A stretch of DNA of 64,000 nt, from positions 1,519,001 to 1,583,000 of the forward strand of contig NZ_CP062788.1 of NCBI RefSeq assembly GCF_025136295.1, read 5' to 3'. The notes below the pieces were generated by a model. It was given only the letters and a program-made list of their open reading frames with translations. It made no database searches and had not been told where the DNA came from. This document shows positions 50,181-59,312 of this stretch, in pieces (positions within the stretch are counted from its first letter, which is position 1; the number at the start of each line of letters is the position of its first letter). The stretch is from Aestuariispira ectoiniformans. Lineage in GTDB: Bacteria > Pseudomonadota > Alphaproteobacteria > UBA8366 > Aestuariispiraceae. The translations under genes were made by a program, and so were the position numbers.

Positions 50181-51614
50181 ATGGTCGGGCATATTCGCCA
50201 CGAAACCATGCGGATTGCGGGTAAGAAGGTCGACACCGAAGGTCGCATCGAAGTCCATTATCCCTACACCAATGAAGTGATCGGCACTGTGCCGCGCGGC
50301 ACCGCGGAACACGCGCGTGAGGCCTTCGAGATTGCCGCCAATTACAAATCCACGCTGAGCCGCTATGAACGTCAGCAGATTTTGTTCCGGGTGGCTGAAA
50401 TCCTGGAAAGCCGCAAGGACGAGATTTCCGATCTGATCACCCTGGAATCGGGGCTGTGCAAGAAGGATTCACTCTACGAAGTGGGGCGCGCCTATGACGT
50501 CTATACGCTCACGGCGCAGATGTGCATCCATGATGATGGGGAGATTTTCTCTTGCGATATCACGCCCCAGGGCAAGAAGCGCAAGATTTTCACCCAGCGT
50601 GAACCCTTGAAGGCGATTTCGGCCATCACACCGTTCAATCATCCGCTGAATATGATTAGCCACAAGATCGCGCCCGCGGTGGCAACCAACAACTGCATCG
50701 TCTGCAAGCCGACTGAAAAGACGCCGCTGACGGCGCTGTTGCTGGCGGATGTGCTTTATGAGGCTGGTCTGCCGCATGAGATGCTATCCGTAGTCACCGG
50801 CTTGCCGGAAGATCTGGGCGATGAGTTTATCACCAACCCGAATATCGAACTGGTGACCTTCACCGGTGGCGTGCCGGTCGGTAAATATATTGCAGAGCGT
50901 GCAGGCTACCGCCGGACGGTCCTGGAGCTGGGTGGCAACGCGCCGCTGATCGTCATGGAAGATGCCGATCTGGACAAGGCCGCCGAACTGGCCGTAGCCG
51001 GTGCGACCAAGAATTCCGGTCAGCGTTGTACGGCGGTCAAGCGTATCCTTGTGGTCGATAGTGTCGCCGACGAATTTTCCGCCCTTGTCGTGGAAAAGGC
51101 GAAGAAGTTGACGGCTGGCGATCCGATGGACCCGAACACCGATGTGGGAACCGTAATCGACGAACCTTCCGCCAAGATGTTTGAGCGTCGTGTGAATGAT
51201 GCCGTCAAGGTGGGCGCAAAGCTGTTGCACGGTAACAACCGCGAAGGTGCGCTGTTCCCGCCGACAGTGGTGGATCATGTTCCTTTTGATTGCGAACTGG
51301 TGCGTGAGGAAACCTTCGGCCCGGCGATCCCGATCGTCCGCTGCCGTGACATTGACCACATCATCGAAGTGGCGAATTCAACCGCCTTTGGCCTGTCGTC
51401 CGGTGTGTGCACCGACAATATGAAATATATCCAGCGTTTTATTGCCGAACTGGTGACCGGTACGGTGAACGTCTGGGAGGTTCCAGGCTATCGCATTGAA
51501 ATGTCGCCCTTTGGCGGGATCAAGGATTCCGGCCTGGGCTACAAGGAAGGTGTGATCGAGGCGATGAAGTCCTACACCAATGTGAAGACTTTCTCGCTGC
51601 CCTGGCAGCTTTAA
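50181..51614 (+). CDS. phnY: Phosphonoacetaldehyde dehydrogenase
   Basis: This 477-residue NAD-dependent aldehyde dehydrogenase has E249 in [20 protein letters not shown] and C283 in [35 protein letters not shown] binds cofactor. Its position after phnA and its length match PhnY, which oxidises phosphonoacetaldehyde to phosphonoacetate, the PhnA substrate. The three enzymes therefore turn 2-aminoethylphosphonate into acetate, phosphate and alanine, releasing carbon, nitrogen and phosphorus without C-P lyase. It ends at a strong hairpin. Confidence 0.93.
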   Translation: MVGHIRHETMRIAGKKVDTEGRIEVHYPYTNEVIGTVPRGTAEHAREAFEIAANYKSTLSRYERQQILFRVAEILESRKDEISDLITLESGLCKKDSLYEVGRAYDVYTLTAQMCIHDDGEIFSCDITPQGKKRKIFTQREPLKAISAITPFNHPLNMISHKIAPAVATNNCIVCKPTEKTPLTALLLADVLYEAGLPHEMLSVVTGLPEDLGDEFITNPNIELVTFTGGVPVGKYIAERAGYRRTVLELGGNAPLIVMEDADLDKAAELAVAGATKNSGQRCTAVKRILVVDSVADEFSALVVEKAKKLTAGDPMDPNTDVGTVIDEPSAKMFERRVNDAVKVGAKLLHGNNREGALFPPTVVDHVPFDCELVREETFGPAIPIVRCRDIDHIIEVANSTAFGLSSGVCTDNMKYIQRFIAELVTGTVNVWEVPGYRIEMSPFGGIKDSGLGYKEGVIEAMKSYTNVKTFSLPWQL

Positions 51615-51634
51615 GTCAGCTTCAGGGAAAAATG

Positions 51635-51663
51635 AAACCCCGCATCGGGGTGATGCGGGGTTT
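51635..51663. terminator. Bidirectional terminator between phnY and the EF-hand gene
   Basis: AAACCCCGCATC (51635-51646) and GATGCGGGGTTT (51652-51663) form a perfect 12-base-pair stem with a GGGGT loop. The minus strand continues CATTTTTCCC, a U-run for the EF-hand gene; the plus strand has only a short T-run. Confidence 0.85.
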
Positions 51664-51703
51664 CTGCTGCATGTCGTAATAAGGTGCGTGTGAGGGAGCT
51701 GTA

Positions 51704-51931
51704 TTACGACATCAGAGCTTTGAATTCTTCAGCGTTCAGCTGACCGTCTTTGTCAGCGTCTGCTGCGATGAATGCTTCTTCGGTAACGTCGGTGTTAACC
51801 GCGCTCAGTTCTTCGAAGGAAACCAGGCTGTCGGCGTTGGCGTCGACAACTTCGAAGGAAACGTCAGCAGCATAAGCAGATGCAGCGGACAGAACGATTG
51901 CAGCAACAGCGGCGATGTTGAAGGTCTTCAT
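51704..51931 (-). CDS. Small exported EF-hand protein
   Basis: This 75-residue protein has a signal peptide (MKTFNIAAVAAIVLSAASAYA) and a mature part of about 54 residues with two calcium loops, DANADSLVSFEE and DADKDGQLNAEE. The second is canonical; in the first the loop glycine is replaced by serine. Such small periplasmic EF-hand proteins are widespread in alphaproteobacteria and mostly unstudied. Calcium binding is inferred from the loops. The gene has its own terminator and a long upstream region with repeated TGTGACA elements. Confidence 0.88.
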   Translation of the reverse strand: MKTFNIAAVAAIVLSAASAYAADVSFEVVDANADSLVSFEELSAVNTDVTEEAFIAADADKDGQLNAEEFKALMS

Positions 51932-52328
51932 GACACTCTCCTAAATCTCAATAAAAGTAACCCTGGCATTGGAGGGCGGTTACCGTCTTGGCCCGTCCTT
52001 CCGATGACTTGGACTATCGAGTTCAATTGCGGCTGAAAATGTCATGCTTTATGGCTACCCCAAGGCGAAATGGGGCAAAGTTAAGGCATACTATAATACC
52101 GTGATTTTACTGTGACACCAAGAAATCAATTGTGACAATTTTGTGCCGCATCTGGAAGTGCGGAAAGACAGGATTGTCACAGGGGCAGTGAGGGTGGTCC
52201 GAAGCCCCCGGAGCAAATTGCACCCCATCGTTCCGTAAAGTAGTATTTTCTGATATCATCGGCGTCGATATTGAACGCTGATTTTGGGGGAATTCGGGCA
52301 ATATTGGTTGATGATGAGGGAGGCCAAT
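51932..52328. other. Divergent intergenic region with TGTGACA repeats
   Basis: These 397 bases separate the EF-hand gene from the exported peptidoglycan-binding protein. TGTGACA occurs at 52111-52117 and 52131-52137, 20 bases apart, and TGTCACA at 52175-52181. TGTGACAAT (52131-52139) and ATTGTCACA (52173-52181) are a nine-base inverted repeat enclosing a smaller CCGCA/TGCGG stem. The elements recall Crp/Fnr-type half sites. No further ORF is supported. Confidence 0.5.
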
Positions 52329-54281
52329 ATGCGAGTTTGTCTCACGGTAATCGCACTGTTGTTTGCTTTAAGCACCGCCTATGCCGGGTTTTTTGATAAT
52401 GTGGTCAACCAGGCTGAGCAGGCCACCGGTAAAATCATAGAAGACACCGTGGACTCGGTTATCAACGGTGACAAACAGAAAGCAGATGAGCAAGCGCAGC
52501 CGGTTGAGGACAGCCAGCCCACCCCTGCGAACCAGCCTCCACCCCCCGTAAACGACAGGCAATTGGTCAGGGACATACAGACCGAACTTAACAATCATGG
52601 CTATAATGCCGGTAAGCCTGACGGACTGTATGGTCCGGGAACGCGAAAAGCGATTGCCGCCTACCAAAGAGACAAGGGACTGGCGGTTGACGGTCAGCCC
52701 AGTTCTGCCCTGCTGACAAGCCTGCGGCAGACGCCAAAAACGGAAGTTGTCAGCAAGCCGACACCGGCGCCAGCGGTTGCTGAAGAAGCGAAGCAGAGTG
52801 ACAATTTGCCAGCCCCCATACCCGTCTCGGCGGCGACGCCCGATGCGTTCACGTTACCCGGCTGCGATGCTATGCAACCTTGGGTTGCAAGTTACAAACG
52901 TGGCGAGATGGTGCAGGTGACGCCCCGGGTCGAGGTAGCCTCTCTGCTTCGCCCTGACCTTACCACACCGCTGTTCGGCCTGCCGGCGGAACGCTGGACA
53001 CATGACCAGTTCTCCTCCGTTTACAAGAAGATGATAGACTGCCGTAACGAAGCCGGAAAAAAGGACAAAACAGCCTTTAACCAGTTTCATCAGGCGGCAA
53101 GAGGGGTCAGTAAAGGCGCCAGTGCGATGACGAGGGTTGATCGCTTCCGCAACCGTGCGGCGAAGACGGTGGACAAAATCCTGGATCACCCGGCCTCGCC
53201 GGAGTTGCCCAAACTTGTTGATGCCGCCCAGACCGCGCTGCGGGGAGAGGACCCGAGCGAGGCTCTCGCCGTTGATCCGAAACTTGCCTATGTGGCCGGT
53301 GACGTGAAGAATTTGCAAAGCTATTGCGATTACCTGACTGACGAGGACCGCGATGCTCTGATTGCCCGCCTTGAGGCCGGTAAGGGGGATGTGATCGCCG
53401 CAAGTGCGGCGATCGAGAAGGAGTTGGCTGATGCACGCAAGGCGGTTGCCGAAGCGCCTGCGACACCCGGCGGATTGCAAAGCCTTCAGCAACTGTCCCA
53501 GGCACCGGTCCTTGATAAGATCGGCATGGACGAGGCCGCAGCCTTCCGCGAGGAGGTAGCACAGCGCCAACGGGAAATTCGTGCCGAACTTAGCCGCCAG
53601 GAGGCAGAGGCCCGGGCGCAAGCGCAGGCAGAGGCAAAACGCCCGATTGATCTGGGGCAGAGGCTTGCCCAACTGATCCGTGGTGAGGATCTGGATGAAC
53701 TAAGCATCGGTGGTCTCGCCTTGGAAATGCCTGAACAGCAGGCTGTTTCAACCTTGGAACGCGACTGGAAGTTCGAATACAAAGGCGGCCTGAGCATCAA
53801 TAATGATTTTGTTGCGACAAAGCCGATATTTCCCCTGCTCAAGAAAGAAAGGCGTAACGGTGGCAAGGTTCACTTAGGCATCATGGATGATGGCACACTG
53901 GGGCAGGTCCATTATGTCGAATACTACAAGGCAATGATCGTCAGTACGACACCACAGGCCTGGCTGACCAAATATCTTGGGGAGCCCGACAAGGTGAGCG
54001 GTGCCAATGGTGGTCGGTTGCTGACCTGGAATCAGGGCGATTTGCATTTCCAGGTGCTGGCGACGAACCAGATCGAAACGGTCTGGCGGTTTGCCGACTA
54101 CGAAGGGCAACTCACGATTGCCTTGTGGAGCGACGACTATGAGGAGCATCTGGCCGACGTGGGGAAACGTTGCGACAAGCTGCTCGAGGAAAAACGCGGC
54201 AAGGGAACGATGAGTGAATCGATTTGGTTCGGTCTGAACTGCGGCCTGGCCGGCGGGGCCAAGGACCACGCCGGGCTATAG
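52329..54281 (+). CDS. Exported protein with a peptidoglycan-binding domain and unknown C-terminal part
   Basis: This 650-residue protein starts with a signal peptide (MRVCLTVIALLFALSTAYAG), preceded by GGGAGG five bases before the ATG; an earlier ATG is rejected. Residues about 80-140 are a PG_binding_1 domain (LVRDIQTELNNHGYNAGKPD, GLYGPGTRKAIAAYQRDKG). Proline/glutamine-rich linkers lie on both sides. The centre is helical and rich in Ala, Glu and Arg (EAEARAQAQAEAKR). The last 170 residues, with several tryptophans (MIVSTTPQAWLTKYLGEPDK, LLTWNQGDLHFQVLATNQ), are unrecognised. It is probably periplasmic and cell-wall-associated. Confidence 0.82.
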   Translation: MRVCLTVIALLFALSTAYAGFFDNVVNQAEQATGKIIEDTVDSVINGDKQKADEQAQPVEDSQPTPANQPPPPVNDRQLVRDIQTELNNHGYNAGKPDGLYGPGTRKAIAAYQRDKGLAVDGQPSSALLTSLRQTPKTEVVSKPTPAPAVAEEAKQSDNLPAPIPVSAATPDAFTLPGCDAMQPWVASYKRGEMVQVTPRVEVASLLRPDLTTPLFGLPAERWTHDQFSSVYKKMIDCRNEAGKKDKTAFNQFHQAARGVSKGASAMTRVDRFRNRAAKTVDKILDHPASPELPKLVDAAQTALRGEDPSEALAVDPKLAYVAGDVKNLQSYCDYLTDEDRDALIARLEAGKGDVIAASAAIEKELADARKAVAEAPATPGGLQSLQQLSQAPVLDKIGMDEAAAFREEVAQRQREIRAELSRQEAEARAQAQAEAKRPIDLGQRLAQLIRGEDLDELSIGGLALEMPEQQAVSTLERDWKFEYKGGLSINNDFVATKPIFPLLKKERRNGGKVHLGIMDDGTLGQVHYVEYYKAMIVSTTPQAWLTKYLGEPDKVSGANGGRLLTWNQGDLHFQVLATNQIETVWRFADYEGQLTIALWSDDYEEHLADVGKRCDKLLEEKRGKGTMSESIWFGLNCGLAGGAKDHAGL

Positions 54282-54321
54282 AGCCGCTTAGTCTTTGGCC
54301 GGTGGTGTGGTCTGTGGTCCC

Positions 54322-55671
54322 TCAGACCTCCTTAATCAGGTCAGCGGCTTTCTTAGAATGTTGCTGTTGAAGCTCTGTCAGGTCCAGTCCCGGAATCTCG
54401 CCGTCGATGACCCGCCATTGGCCGCCAACCATAACGCGGTCTGCGCGATGTGCCCCGCAAAGAAGCAGGGCTGCCAGCGGGTCGCCCGCCCCGGAAAAGC
54501 GTAACTCGTCCAGTTTGAACATCGCCAGGTCCGCCTGTTTGCCAGCCTGGATTGTCCCGATATCGTCCCGGCCCAGGCAGCGGGCAGAGCCTTTGGTCGC
54601 CCAGCGTAGCGCGTCCCAGTGGGTTACTCTGGATGCACCATATTTCAGCCGTCCAATCATCAATGCCTGACGTATTTCCTGTATCAGATTTGAGCCATCG
54701 TTGGAGGCGGAACCATCCACGCCCAGTCCGACCGGCGCACCGGCGGCTTCCAGGTCCAATGTTGCTGCAATGCCGGAGGCAAGCACCATATTCGACGAGG
54801 GACAATGGCAGATGCCAACCCCCGCACGGCCCAGCCGCGCGATTTCCTGTTCGGTGAAATAGATACCATGGGCCAGCCAGACATCTCCTGCCATCCAGTC
54901 GACGCTTTCCAGATAATCCACCGGCCGCATGCCAAAGACCTGCTGGCAGAATTCATTCTCGTCTTCTGTTTCCGAAAGATGGGTATGCAGGCGAACACCC
55001 TTGGAACGCGCAAGGTCCGCCGAGGCGCGCATGAGGTCCGGTGTGACGGAAAAGGGAGAGCAGGGGGCGAGTGCGATCTGCACCATCGCGCCTTCGCGTG
55101 CGTCGTGATAGCGGTCAATCAGGCGGAGGCTGTCGGTCAGGATCGTGTCATCATCCTGCACGGTTGATTGCGGTGGCAGGCCACCATCCTCTTCGCCCAG
55201 GCTCATGGAACCACGGGTGAGGGTCACGCGCAGGCCCAGCCTGGCAGCCTCCTCTACCTGAATATCAATGCCGTTGGTGAGGCTGGCCGGGAACAGATAG
55301 TGATGGTCACTCGCCGAGGTACAGCCTGACAGCAATAGTTCCGCCATGGCAACGCGGCTCGCCAGTGCCATATGTTCCGGCGTCAACCCGGCCCAGATCG
55401 GGTAGAGCGCCTTCAGCCAGGGGAACAGTTCCTTGTTCAGGGCAGGCGGGCAGGCCCGTGTCAGCGTCTGGTAAAAATGATGATGAGTGTTGATAAGGCC
55501 GGGCAAAACCACATGCTCGCTGGCATCCACTACGTCCATGCCGCCGGAATAGACCGGTTGTTTTCCGCGGCGGACTGTTTCCACAATGCGGTCGTCCTTC
55601 ACGACGATGCCGCCTTCCGCATTGTCCGCCAGTATTGCCAGCGGGTTTTTGATCCAGAGTGCCTGCGTCAT
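54322..55671 (-). CDS. Amidohydrolase, probable 8-oxoguanine deaminase
   Basis: This 449-residue metal-dependent hydrolase has H63 and H65 in GLINTHHHFYQTLTRACPPA, a histidine in RLHTHLSETEDENE, another in WLAHGIYFTEQE and an aspartate in GLGVDGSASNDGSNLI. These are the zinc ligands of the TrzN/AtzB/guanine-deaminase branch. The N-terminal block matches 8-oxoguanine deaminases more closely than chlorohydrolases, which are the alternative. The ATG at 55671 has GAGGA upstream; an ATG at 55686 is less likely. It follows a LysR gene by 63 bases on the same strand, which may regulate it. Confidence 0.8.
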   Translation of the reverse strand: MTQALWIKNPLAILADNAEGGIVVKDDRIVETVRRGKQPVYSGGMDVVDASEHVVLPGLINTHHHFYQTLTRACPPALNKELFPWLKALYPIWAGLTPEHMALASRVAMAELLLSGCTSASDHHYLFPASLTNGIDIQVEEAARLGLRVTLTRGSMSLGEEDGGLPPQSTVQDDDTILTDSLRLIDRYHDAREGAMVQIALAPCSPFSVTPDLMRASADLARSKGVRLHTHLSETEDENEFCQQVFGMRPVDYLESVDWMAGDVWLAHGIYFTEQEIARLGRAGVGICHCPSSNMVLASGIAATLDLEAAGAPVGLGVDGSASNDGSNLIQEIRQALMIGRLKYGASRVTHWDALRWATKGSARCLGRDDIGTIQAGKQADLAMFKLDELRFSGAGDPLAALLLCGAHRADRVMVGGQWRVIDGEIPGLDLTELQQQHSKKAADLIKEV

Positions 55672-55734
55672 ACTTAAAATCCTCATCTTTCGACGGAATT
55701 CAATATAGCGGCGGAATGTGTTGCGGAATATTGC

Positions 55735-56694
55735 TTACATTTGTACAGGCTGTTGCAGAAAATCGAACAGGCGTTGTTCAACGCGCCTGAGGTCACGGCC
55801 AATGCGGGGGGCCAGTATTTCTTCCACATGACTGTGATCGCGGTGGGCATTGACGCAAAGCCTCAGATGCTCCGTCAACTGGATGTTACTCTCGATCGGG
55901 TGAAAGCACAGGAGATTCCGTGTCACCTCGTCGTAGACGTCCAGGGCAGTAAGAAAGGTGATACCTGTGCCGTTTCGCGCGAGTGTCTTCAGGCTTTCGA
56001 TGGAGTTGGCGACAATGGCCGGGTGTAAGCGGATTCCAGCGGTAGCCGCGACATGTTCCAATGTCTGAAACAGGCCGAAGCTTTTTTCCGGCAACAGCAG
56101 GTCCTGCTTGAGGCAGTCGGACAGCGGCGGGAGCCGGTCGGCGGTGGCAAGGGCATGACTGGGTGAAAATACCAGACCGACAGGAATGTGATAGTCGGCG
56201 ATGGTCCGGAACTCGGGGAATTCCGGCAGGTCAAAACCCAATGCCAGATCGATCGTTCCTGCCAACAGCTTTTCCGTCAGGACTGAATTGCGTTCAATGT
56301 GAACGTCGATCGAAAGCCCGGGAAAATCACGCCGAAGCTCTGTCAGGATTTCCGGCAGAAATTCCCGGCCAAAGCATTCCACGACACCGATGGAAATATG
56401 GCCCTGTTTCAGGCCCTTGAGGCTGTCGATGTCGTTTGCGAGCCGGGCAAATCGTTGTTCTGCGGTCTGCAACTCCGCGACGAGCAGCTTGCCTGCATCT
56501 GTCAGCCGCATCCCCGTCGGGACGCGGTCGAACAAGGGCGTGTTCAAATGCCATTCCAACTGTTTGAGATGGCGATTGACGGAAGACGCCGACAGGTTGA
56601 GCCGGCCCGCGGCCTTGCGGATCGACCCTGCCTCGGCAATGGCGAGGAAACAGCGGGCTGCCTGTGTCATAAGTTGCATGCCCGCCAGCTTCAT
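55735..56694 (-). CDS. LysR-family transcriptional regulator
   Basis: This 319-residue protein has a LysR winged helix (ARCFLAIAEAGSIRKAAGRL, NLSASSVNRHLKQLEWHLNT) and an effector domain (IGVVECFGREFLPEILTELR). Several starts are possible: ATG at 56694, 56679 or 56670, and TTG at 56715; I chose 56694. It is co-directional with the deaminase gene and ends 63 bases before it, an arrangement unlike the usual divergent LysR pair. Its target is unknown; the purine deaminase is a candidate by proximity. Confidence 0.87.
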   Translation of the reverse strand: MKLAGMQLMTQAARCFLAIAEAGSIRKAAGRLNLSASSVNRHLKQLEWHLNTPLFDRVPTGMRLTDAGKLLVAELQTAEQRFARLANDIDSLKGLKQGHISIGVVECFGREFLPEILTELRRDFPGLSIDVHIERNSVLTEKLLAGTIDLALGFDLPEFPEFRTIADYHIPVGLVFSPSHALATADRLPPLSDCLKQDLLLPEKSFGLFQTLEHVAATAGIRLHPAIVANSIESLKTLARNGTGITFLTALDVYDEVTRNLLCFHPIESNIQLTEHLRLCVNAHRDHSHVEEILAPRIGRDLRRVEQRLFDFLQQPVQM

Positions 56695-56758
56695 ACGCGA
56701 TCTGTTTTCGCGCAAGAAAAATCAGTCGGCCCGGCGGGCAAGTGGCTGTATTGCCGCC

Positions 56759-57478
56759 TTATTTGAAACGGTCGGGATAGTCCGTGAAAACGGATTCAAC
56801 GCCCCATTCGAACAGTTCGGCGGCACGTTCGGGATCGTTTACCGTGAAGACGCGCACGGGATATCCGGCGTTGGTGAAGGCCGTGCACTGGCGATGCGTC
56901 AGGTTCTCCTGGTCACAGTGGACTGCGGTTGCCTTCAATGCGCCCAGACGGTCCTGCCAGTCATCGGGAACGTCTTCGAACAACAAGGCGTGTTCCACTT
57001 CCGGAATAACCGCGATTGATGCCTGCAGGGCTTCTTCGGAGAAGCTGGACACAACCGGCGGCGGCAGGATCTTGGGCCAATGTTTCAGAATCTGCTCTGC
57101 AACCAGTTTGCCGGTCTCCACATCCTGGCCCTTGGCCGGTTTGACCTCGACATTGGCGCCGACGCCCAAGGCCGCCAGCAGGGAAATGGTTTCCTGGAAG
57201 GTCGGAAGCTTCTCGCCGTCGAACTCCGCGCCGAACCATTTGCCGACTTCCAGTGCCTTGATTGCAAAAAGCGGTGTTTCGCTGACAAGGCGTTCGACAC
57301 CGGCGGTGCGCGCCATGCTGTCGTCGTGATGGATGACCACTTCCTTGTCGGCTGTGAGCGTGCAGTCGAATTCAACACATTTCGCACCCAACTGGGCCGC
57401 TTTGGCAAAAGCCGCCAGGGTGTTTTCCGGCGCGTAACCGCTTGCGCCGCGGTGTGCAATGATTTTGGGAAGTGCCAT
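56759..57478 (-). CDS. ugpQ: Glycerophosphodiester phosphodiesterase
   Basis: This 239-residue enzyme hydrolyses glycerophosphodiesters to glycerol-3-phosphate and an alcohol. The GDPD motif is complete: IIAHRGASGYAPENTLAAF, CVEFDCTLTADKEVVIHHDD, NVEVKPAKGQD and VRVFTVND. No signal peptide is visible, so it is cytoplasmic and UgpQ-like. The start at 57478 matches the family's N-terminus. It lies downstream of the phosphonate transporter operon on the same strand but beyond a strong terminator, so it probably has its own promoter. It fits the phosphorus theme of the region. Confidence 0.93.
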   Translation of the reverse strand: MALPKIIAHRGASGYAPENTLAAFAKAAQLGAKCVEFDCTLTADKEVVIHHDDSMARTAGVERLVSETPLFAIKALEVGKWFGAEFDGEKLPTFQETISLLAALGVGANVEVKPAKGQDVETGKLVAEQILKHWPKILPPPVVSSFSEEALQASIAVIPEVEHALLFEDVPDDWQDRLGALKATAVHCDQENLTHRQCTAFTNAGYPVRVFTVNDPERAAELFEWGVESVFTDYPDRFK

Positions 57479-57564
57479 GACGAACCTGTCCGGTATTACA
57501 AAGTCAACTCTCAAGTATTCCTGGGCGGTTTTGTAAGGCTTTTGCCTGTTGACCGCAAACTGAA

Positions 57565-57596
57565 AAAAGCCCCGGAGCAGGTACTCCGGGGCTTTT
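57565..57596. terminator. Terminator of the phosphonate transporter operon
   Basis: AAAAGCCCCGGAG (57565-57577) and CTCCGGGGCTTTT (57584-57596) form a perfect 13-base-pair stem with a six-base loop. A-runs and T-runs on both sides let it work on either strand; the minus-strand operon stops 12 bases before it. Confidence 0.93.
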
Positions 57597-57608
57597 CTTC
57601 GCTTGGTA

Positions 57609-59309
57609 TCAGCGTCGGCGCCATGCGTCCGACTTTTTCTGAATGCCGCGTGTCAGGATCGCATGCAGGATGCGCGCGCCCAGACAGGTATAGGCAATCA
57701 TCATGGCCATGGCTGCCGCCGGTGCGATGTCACCTGCATCGTCCATGTTCAACACGGCGATGGACGCCAATGCCGTATCTGTCGAATACAGGAAGACCAC
57801 GGCAGAGACCGTCGTCATGGCATTCATGAACAGATACATGCTGATGTCGAGCATCGCCGGGGCACAGACCGGAACCGTCACCCGCCAGAAGGTCTTGTAG
57901 AATGGCGTCTTCAGGCTGGCCGATACGGCCTCGAACTCCCGGTCCATCTGTTGCAGGGCTGTGACTGCCGTCAGGTGGCTGACGGTGTAGAAGTGCGTGA
58001 TGGTCACGACCACCAGGATTGCCATGGTCGCATAGATGAAGTTCAGCGGGTTGTCCGGGTGGTTGAAGAAGAAGATATAGGACAGACCCAGAACCATGCC
58101 CGGTACAGCCAGCGGCACGATTGCCAGCGCCTGCAGGGTTGCGCGACCCCGCTGGAAACCCCGGCCCTTTTCCACCAGATAGGCCCCGAAGAAGATGATG
58201 ATGGTGCCGAAGAAGGCGGAATAGAGCGCCAGTTTGATGGAGTTGAAGAAGGCATCCCAGCCGCCCCCGTCCATCAGGTCGAAGTTGTAGTTGTTCAGCG
58301 ACAATTCCAGATTATACGGCCAGAATTTGATGAGGGCCGCATATTGGGCCATGCCGATCATGCCGAGAATGATGATGGCGATTACGCTGCAGAAAGCAAA
58401 GCAGGCGAGGTCGCGGCCACGGTCCGGTTTCGGGATGAGCGGAACGGCCTTGGCGGACAACAGGGCGATCTGCTTACGTTGAACAATGCGGTCAACGGCA
58501 AAGGCCGCGACGGCGGGCAGCAACAGGACGACGGAAACGACCGCACCCATCTGGAAGTTCAACTGACCGATGACCTGTTTATAGATATCGGTGGCCAGAA
58601 CGTTATAGTTTCCGCCGATCACCTTGGGCACGCCGAAGTCGGTGAAGACCAGTGTGAAAACCACAAAGCCTGCGGAAATCAGACCGTATTTTGCCCCCGG
58701 CAGCGTTACCGTGAAGAACGTTCTGAGCTTGCTGGTGCGAAGCGCGTCGGCGGCCTCGTAAAGGCGCGCATCGGCGATACTTAACGCGGTGATGACGATC
58801 ATCAGGGCATGCGGGAAAATCCAGTAGCTTGACCCGAAGACAATCCCGATCGGCCCATAGATGGATTCACCCAGAAGAACCTCTTTTGCAACACCCTGGT
58901 TGCCAAACCAGTAGACAAGCGAAATCCCCGACAAAAGCGACGGTGCGAGCAGGGGAACCATCGCGACCAGCCGGAAGAATTTCTTGAACGGCATGCAACT
59001 TCGCGTCAGCGCATAGCCATAAAAGAAGGCGGTCACCAATACGATGAACGTCGCAAGGACTGATATGAACAGACTGTTGAAGATGGAACTGAAGAGGACC
59101 GGGGTCGAGAAGAACTCCACATAGTTGGCCAGGCCGATGAAGTTACCGTCGCTGTCTTCCAGCGATTTGGACATCATGGAGTAAAGCGGCAGCACGACGG
59201 CAACGACGAGGAACAGGCCGATCAGCACCATGCAGGTCCGCATGATCCAATCGTCCCGGCTTAGCTTCGGTTTGACGATATCCGCCTTGTTGATGGTGAT
59301 ATCCGACAT
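57609..59309 (-). CDS. 2-aminoethylphosphonate-type ABC transporter permease (fused)
   Basis: This 566-residue membrane protein has about twelve hydrophobic segments and two permease halves; the coupling loops are ADALRTSKLRTFFTVTLPGA in the first and FEAVSASLKTPFYKTFWRVT in the second. Fused permeases of this size, encoded with the ATPase and binding protein in this order, are the PhnU-like part of a putative 2-aminoethylphosphonate importer. It starts three bases after the ATPase stop. The substrate is inferred from subfamily resemblance and from phnWAY elsewhere in the window. Confidence 0.88.
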   Translation of the reverse strand: MSDITINKADIVKPKLSRDDWIMRTCMVLIGLFLVVAVVLPLYSMMSKSLEDSDGNFIGLANYVEFFSTPVLFSSIFNSLFISVLATFIVLVTAFFYGYALTRSCMPFKKFFRLVAMVPLLAPSLLSGISLVYWFGNQGVAKEVLLGESIYGPIGIVFGSSYWIFPHALMIVITALSIADARLYEAADALRTSKLRTFFTVTLPGAKYGLISAGFVVFTLVFTDFGVPKVIGGNYNVLATDIYKQVIGQLNFQMGAVVSVVLLLPAVAAFAVDRIVQRKQIALLSAKAVPLIPKPDRGRDLACFAFCSVIAIIILGMIGMAQYAALIKFWPYNLELSLNNYNFDLMDGGGWDAFFNSIKLALYSAFFGTIIIFFGAYLVEKGRGFQRGRATLQALAIVPLAVPGMVLGLSYIFFFNHPDNPLNFIYATMAILVVVTITHFYTVSHLTAVTALQQMDREFEAVSASLKTPFYKTFWRVTVPVCAPAMLDISMYLFMNAMTTVSAVVFLYSTDTALASIAVLNMDDAGDIAPAAAMAMMIAYTCLGARILHAILTRGIQKKSDAWRRR

Positions 59310-59312
59310 CGA

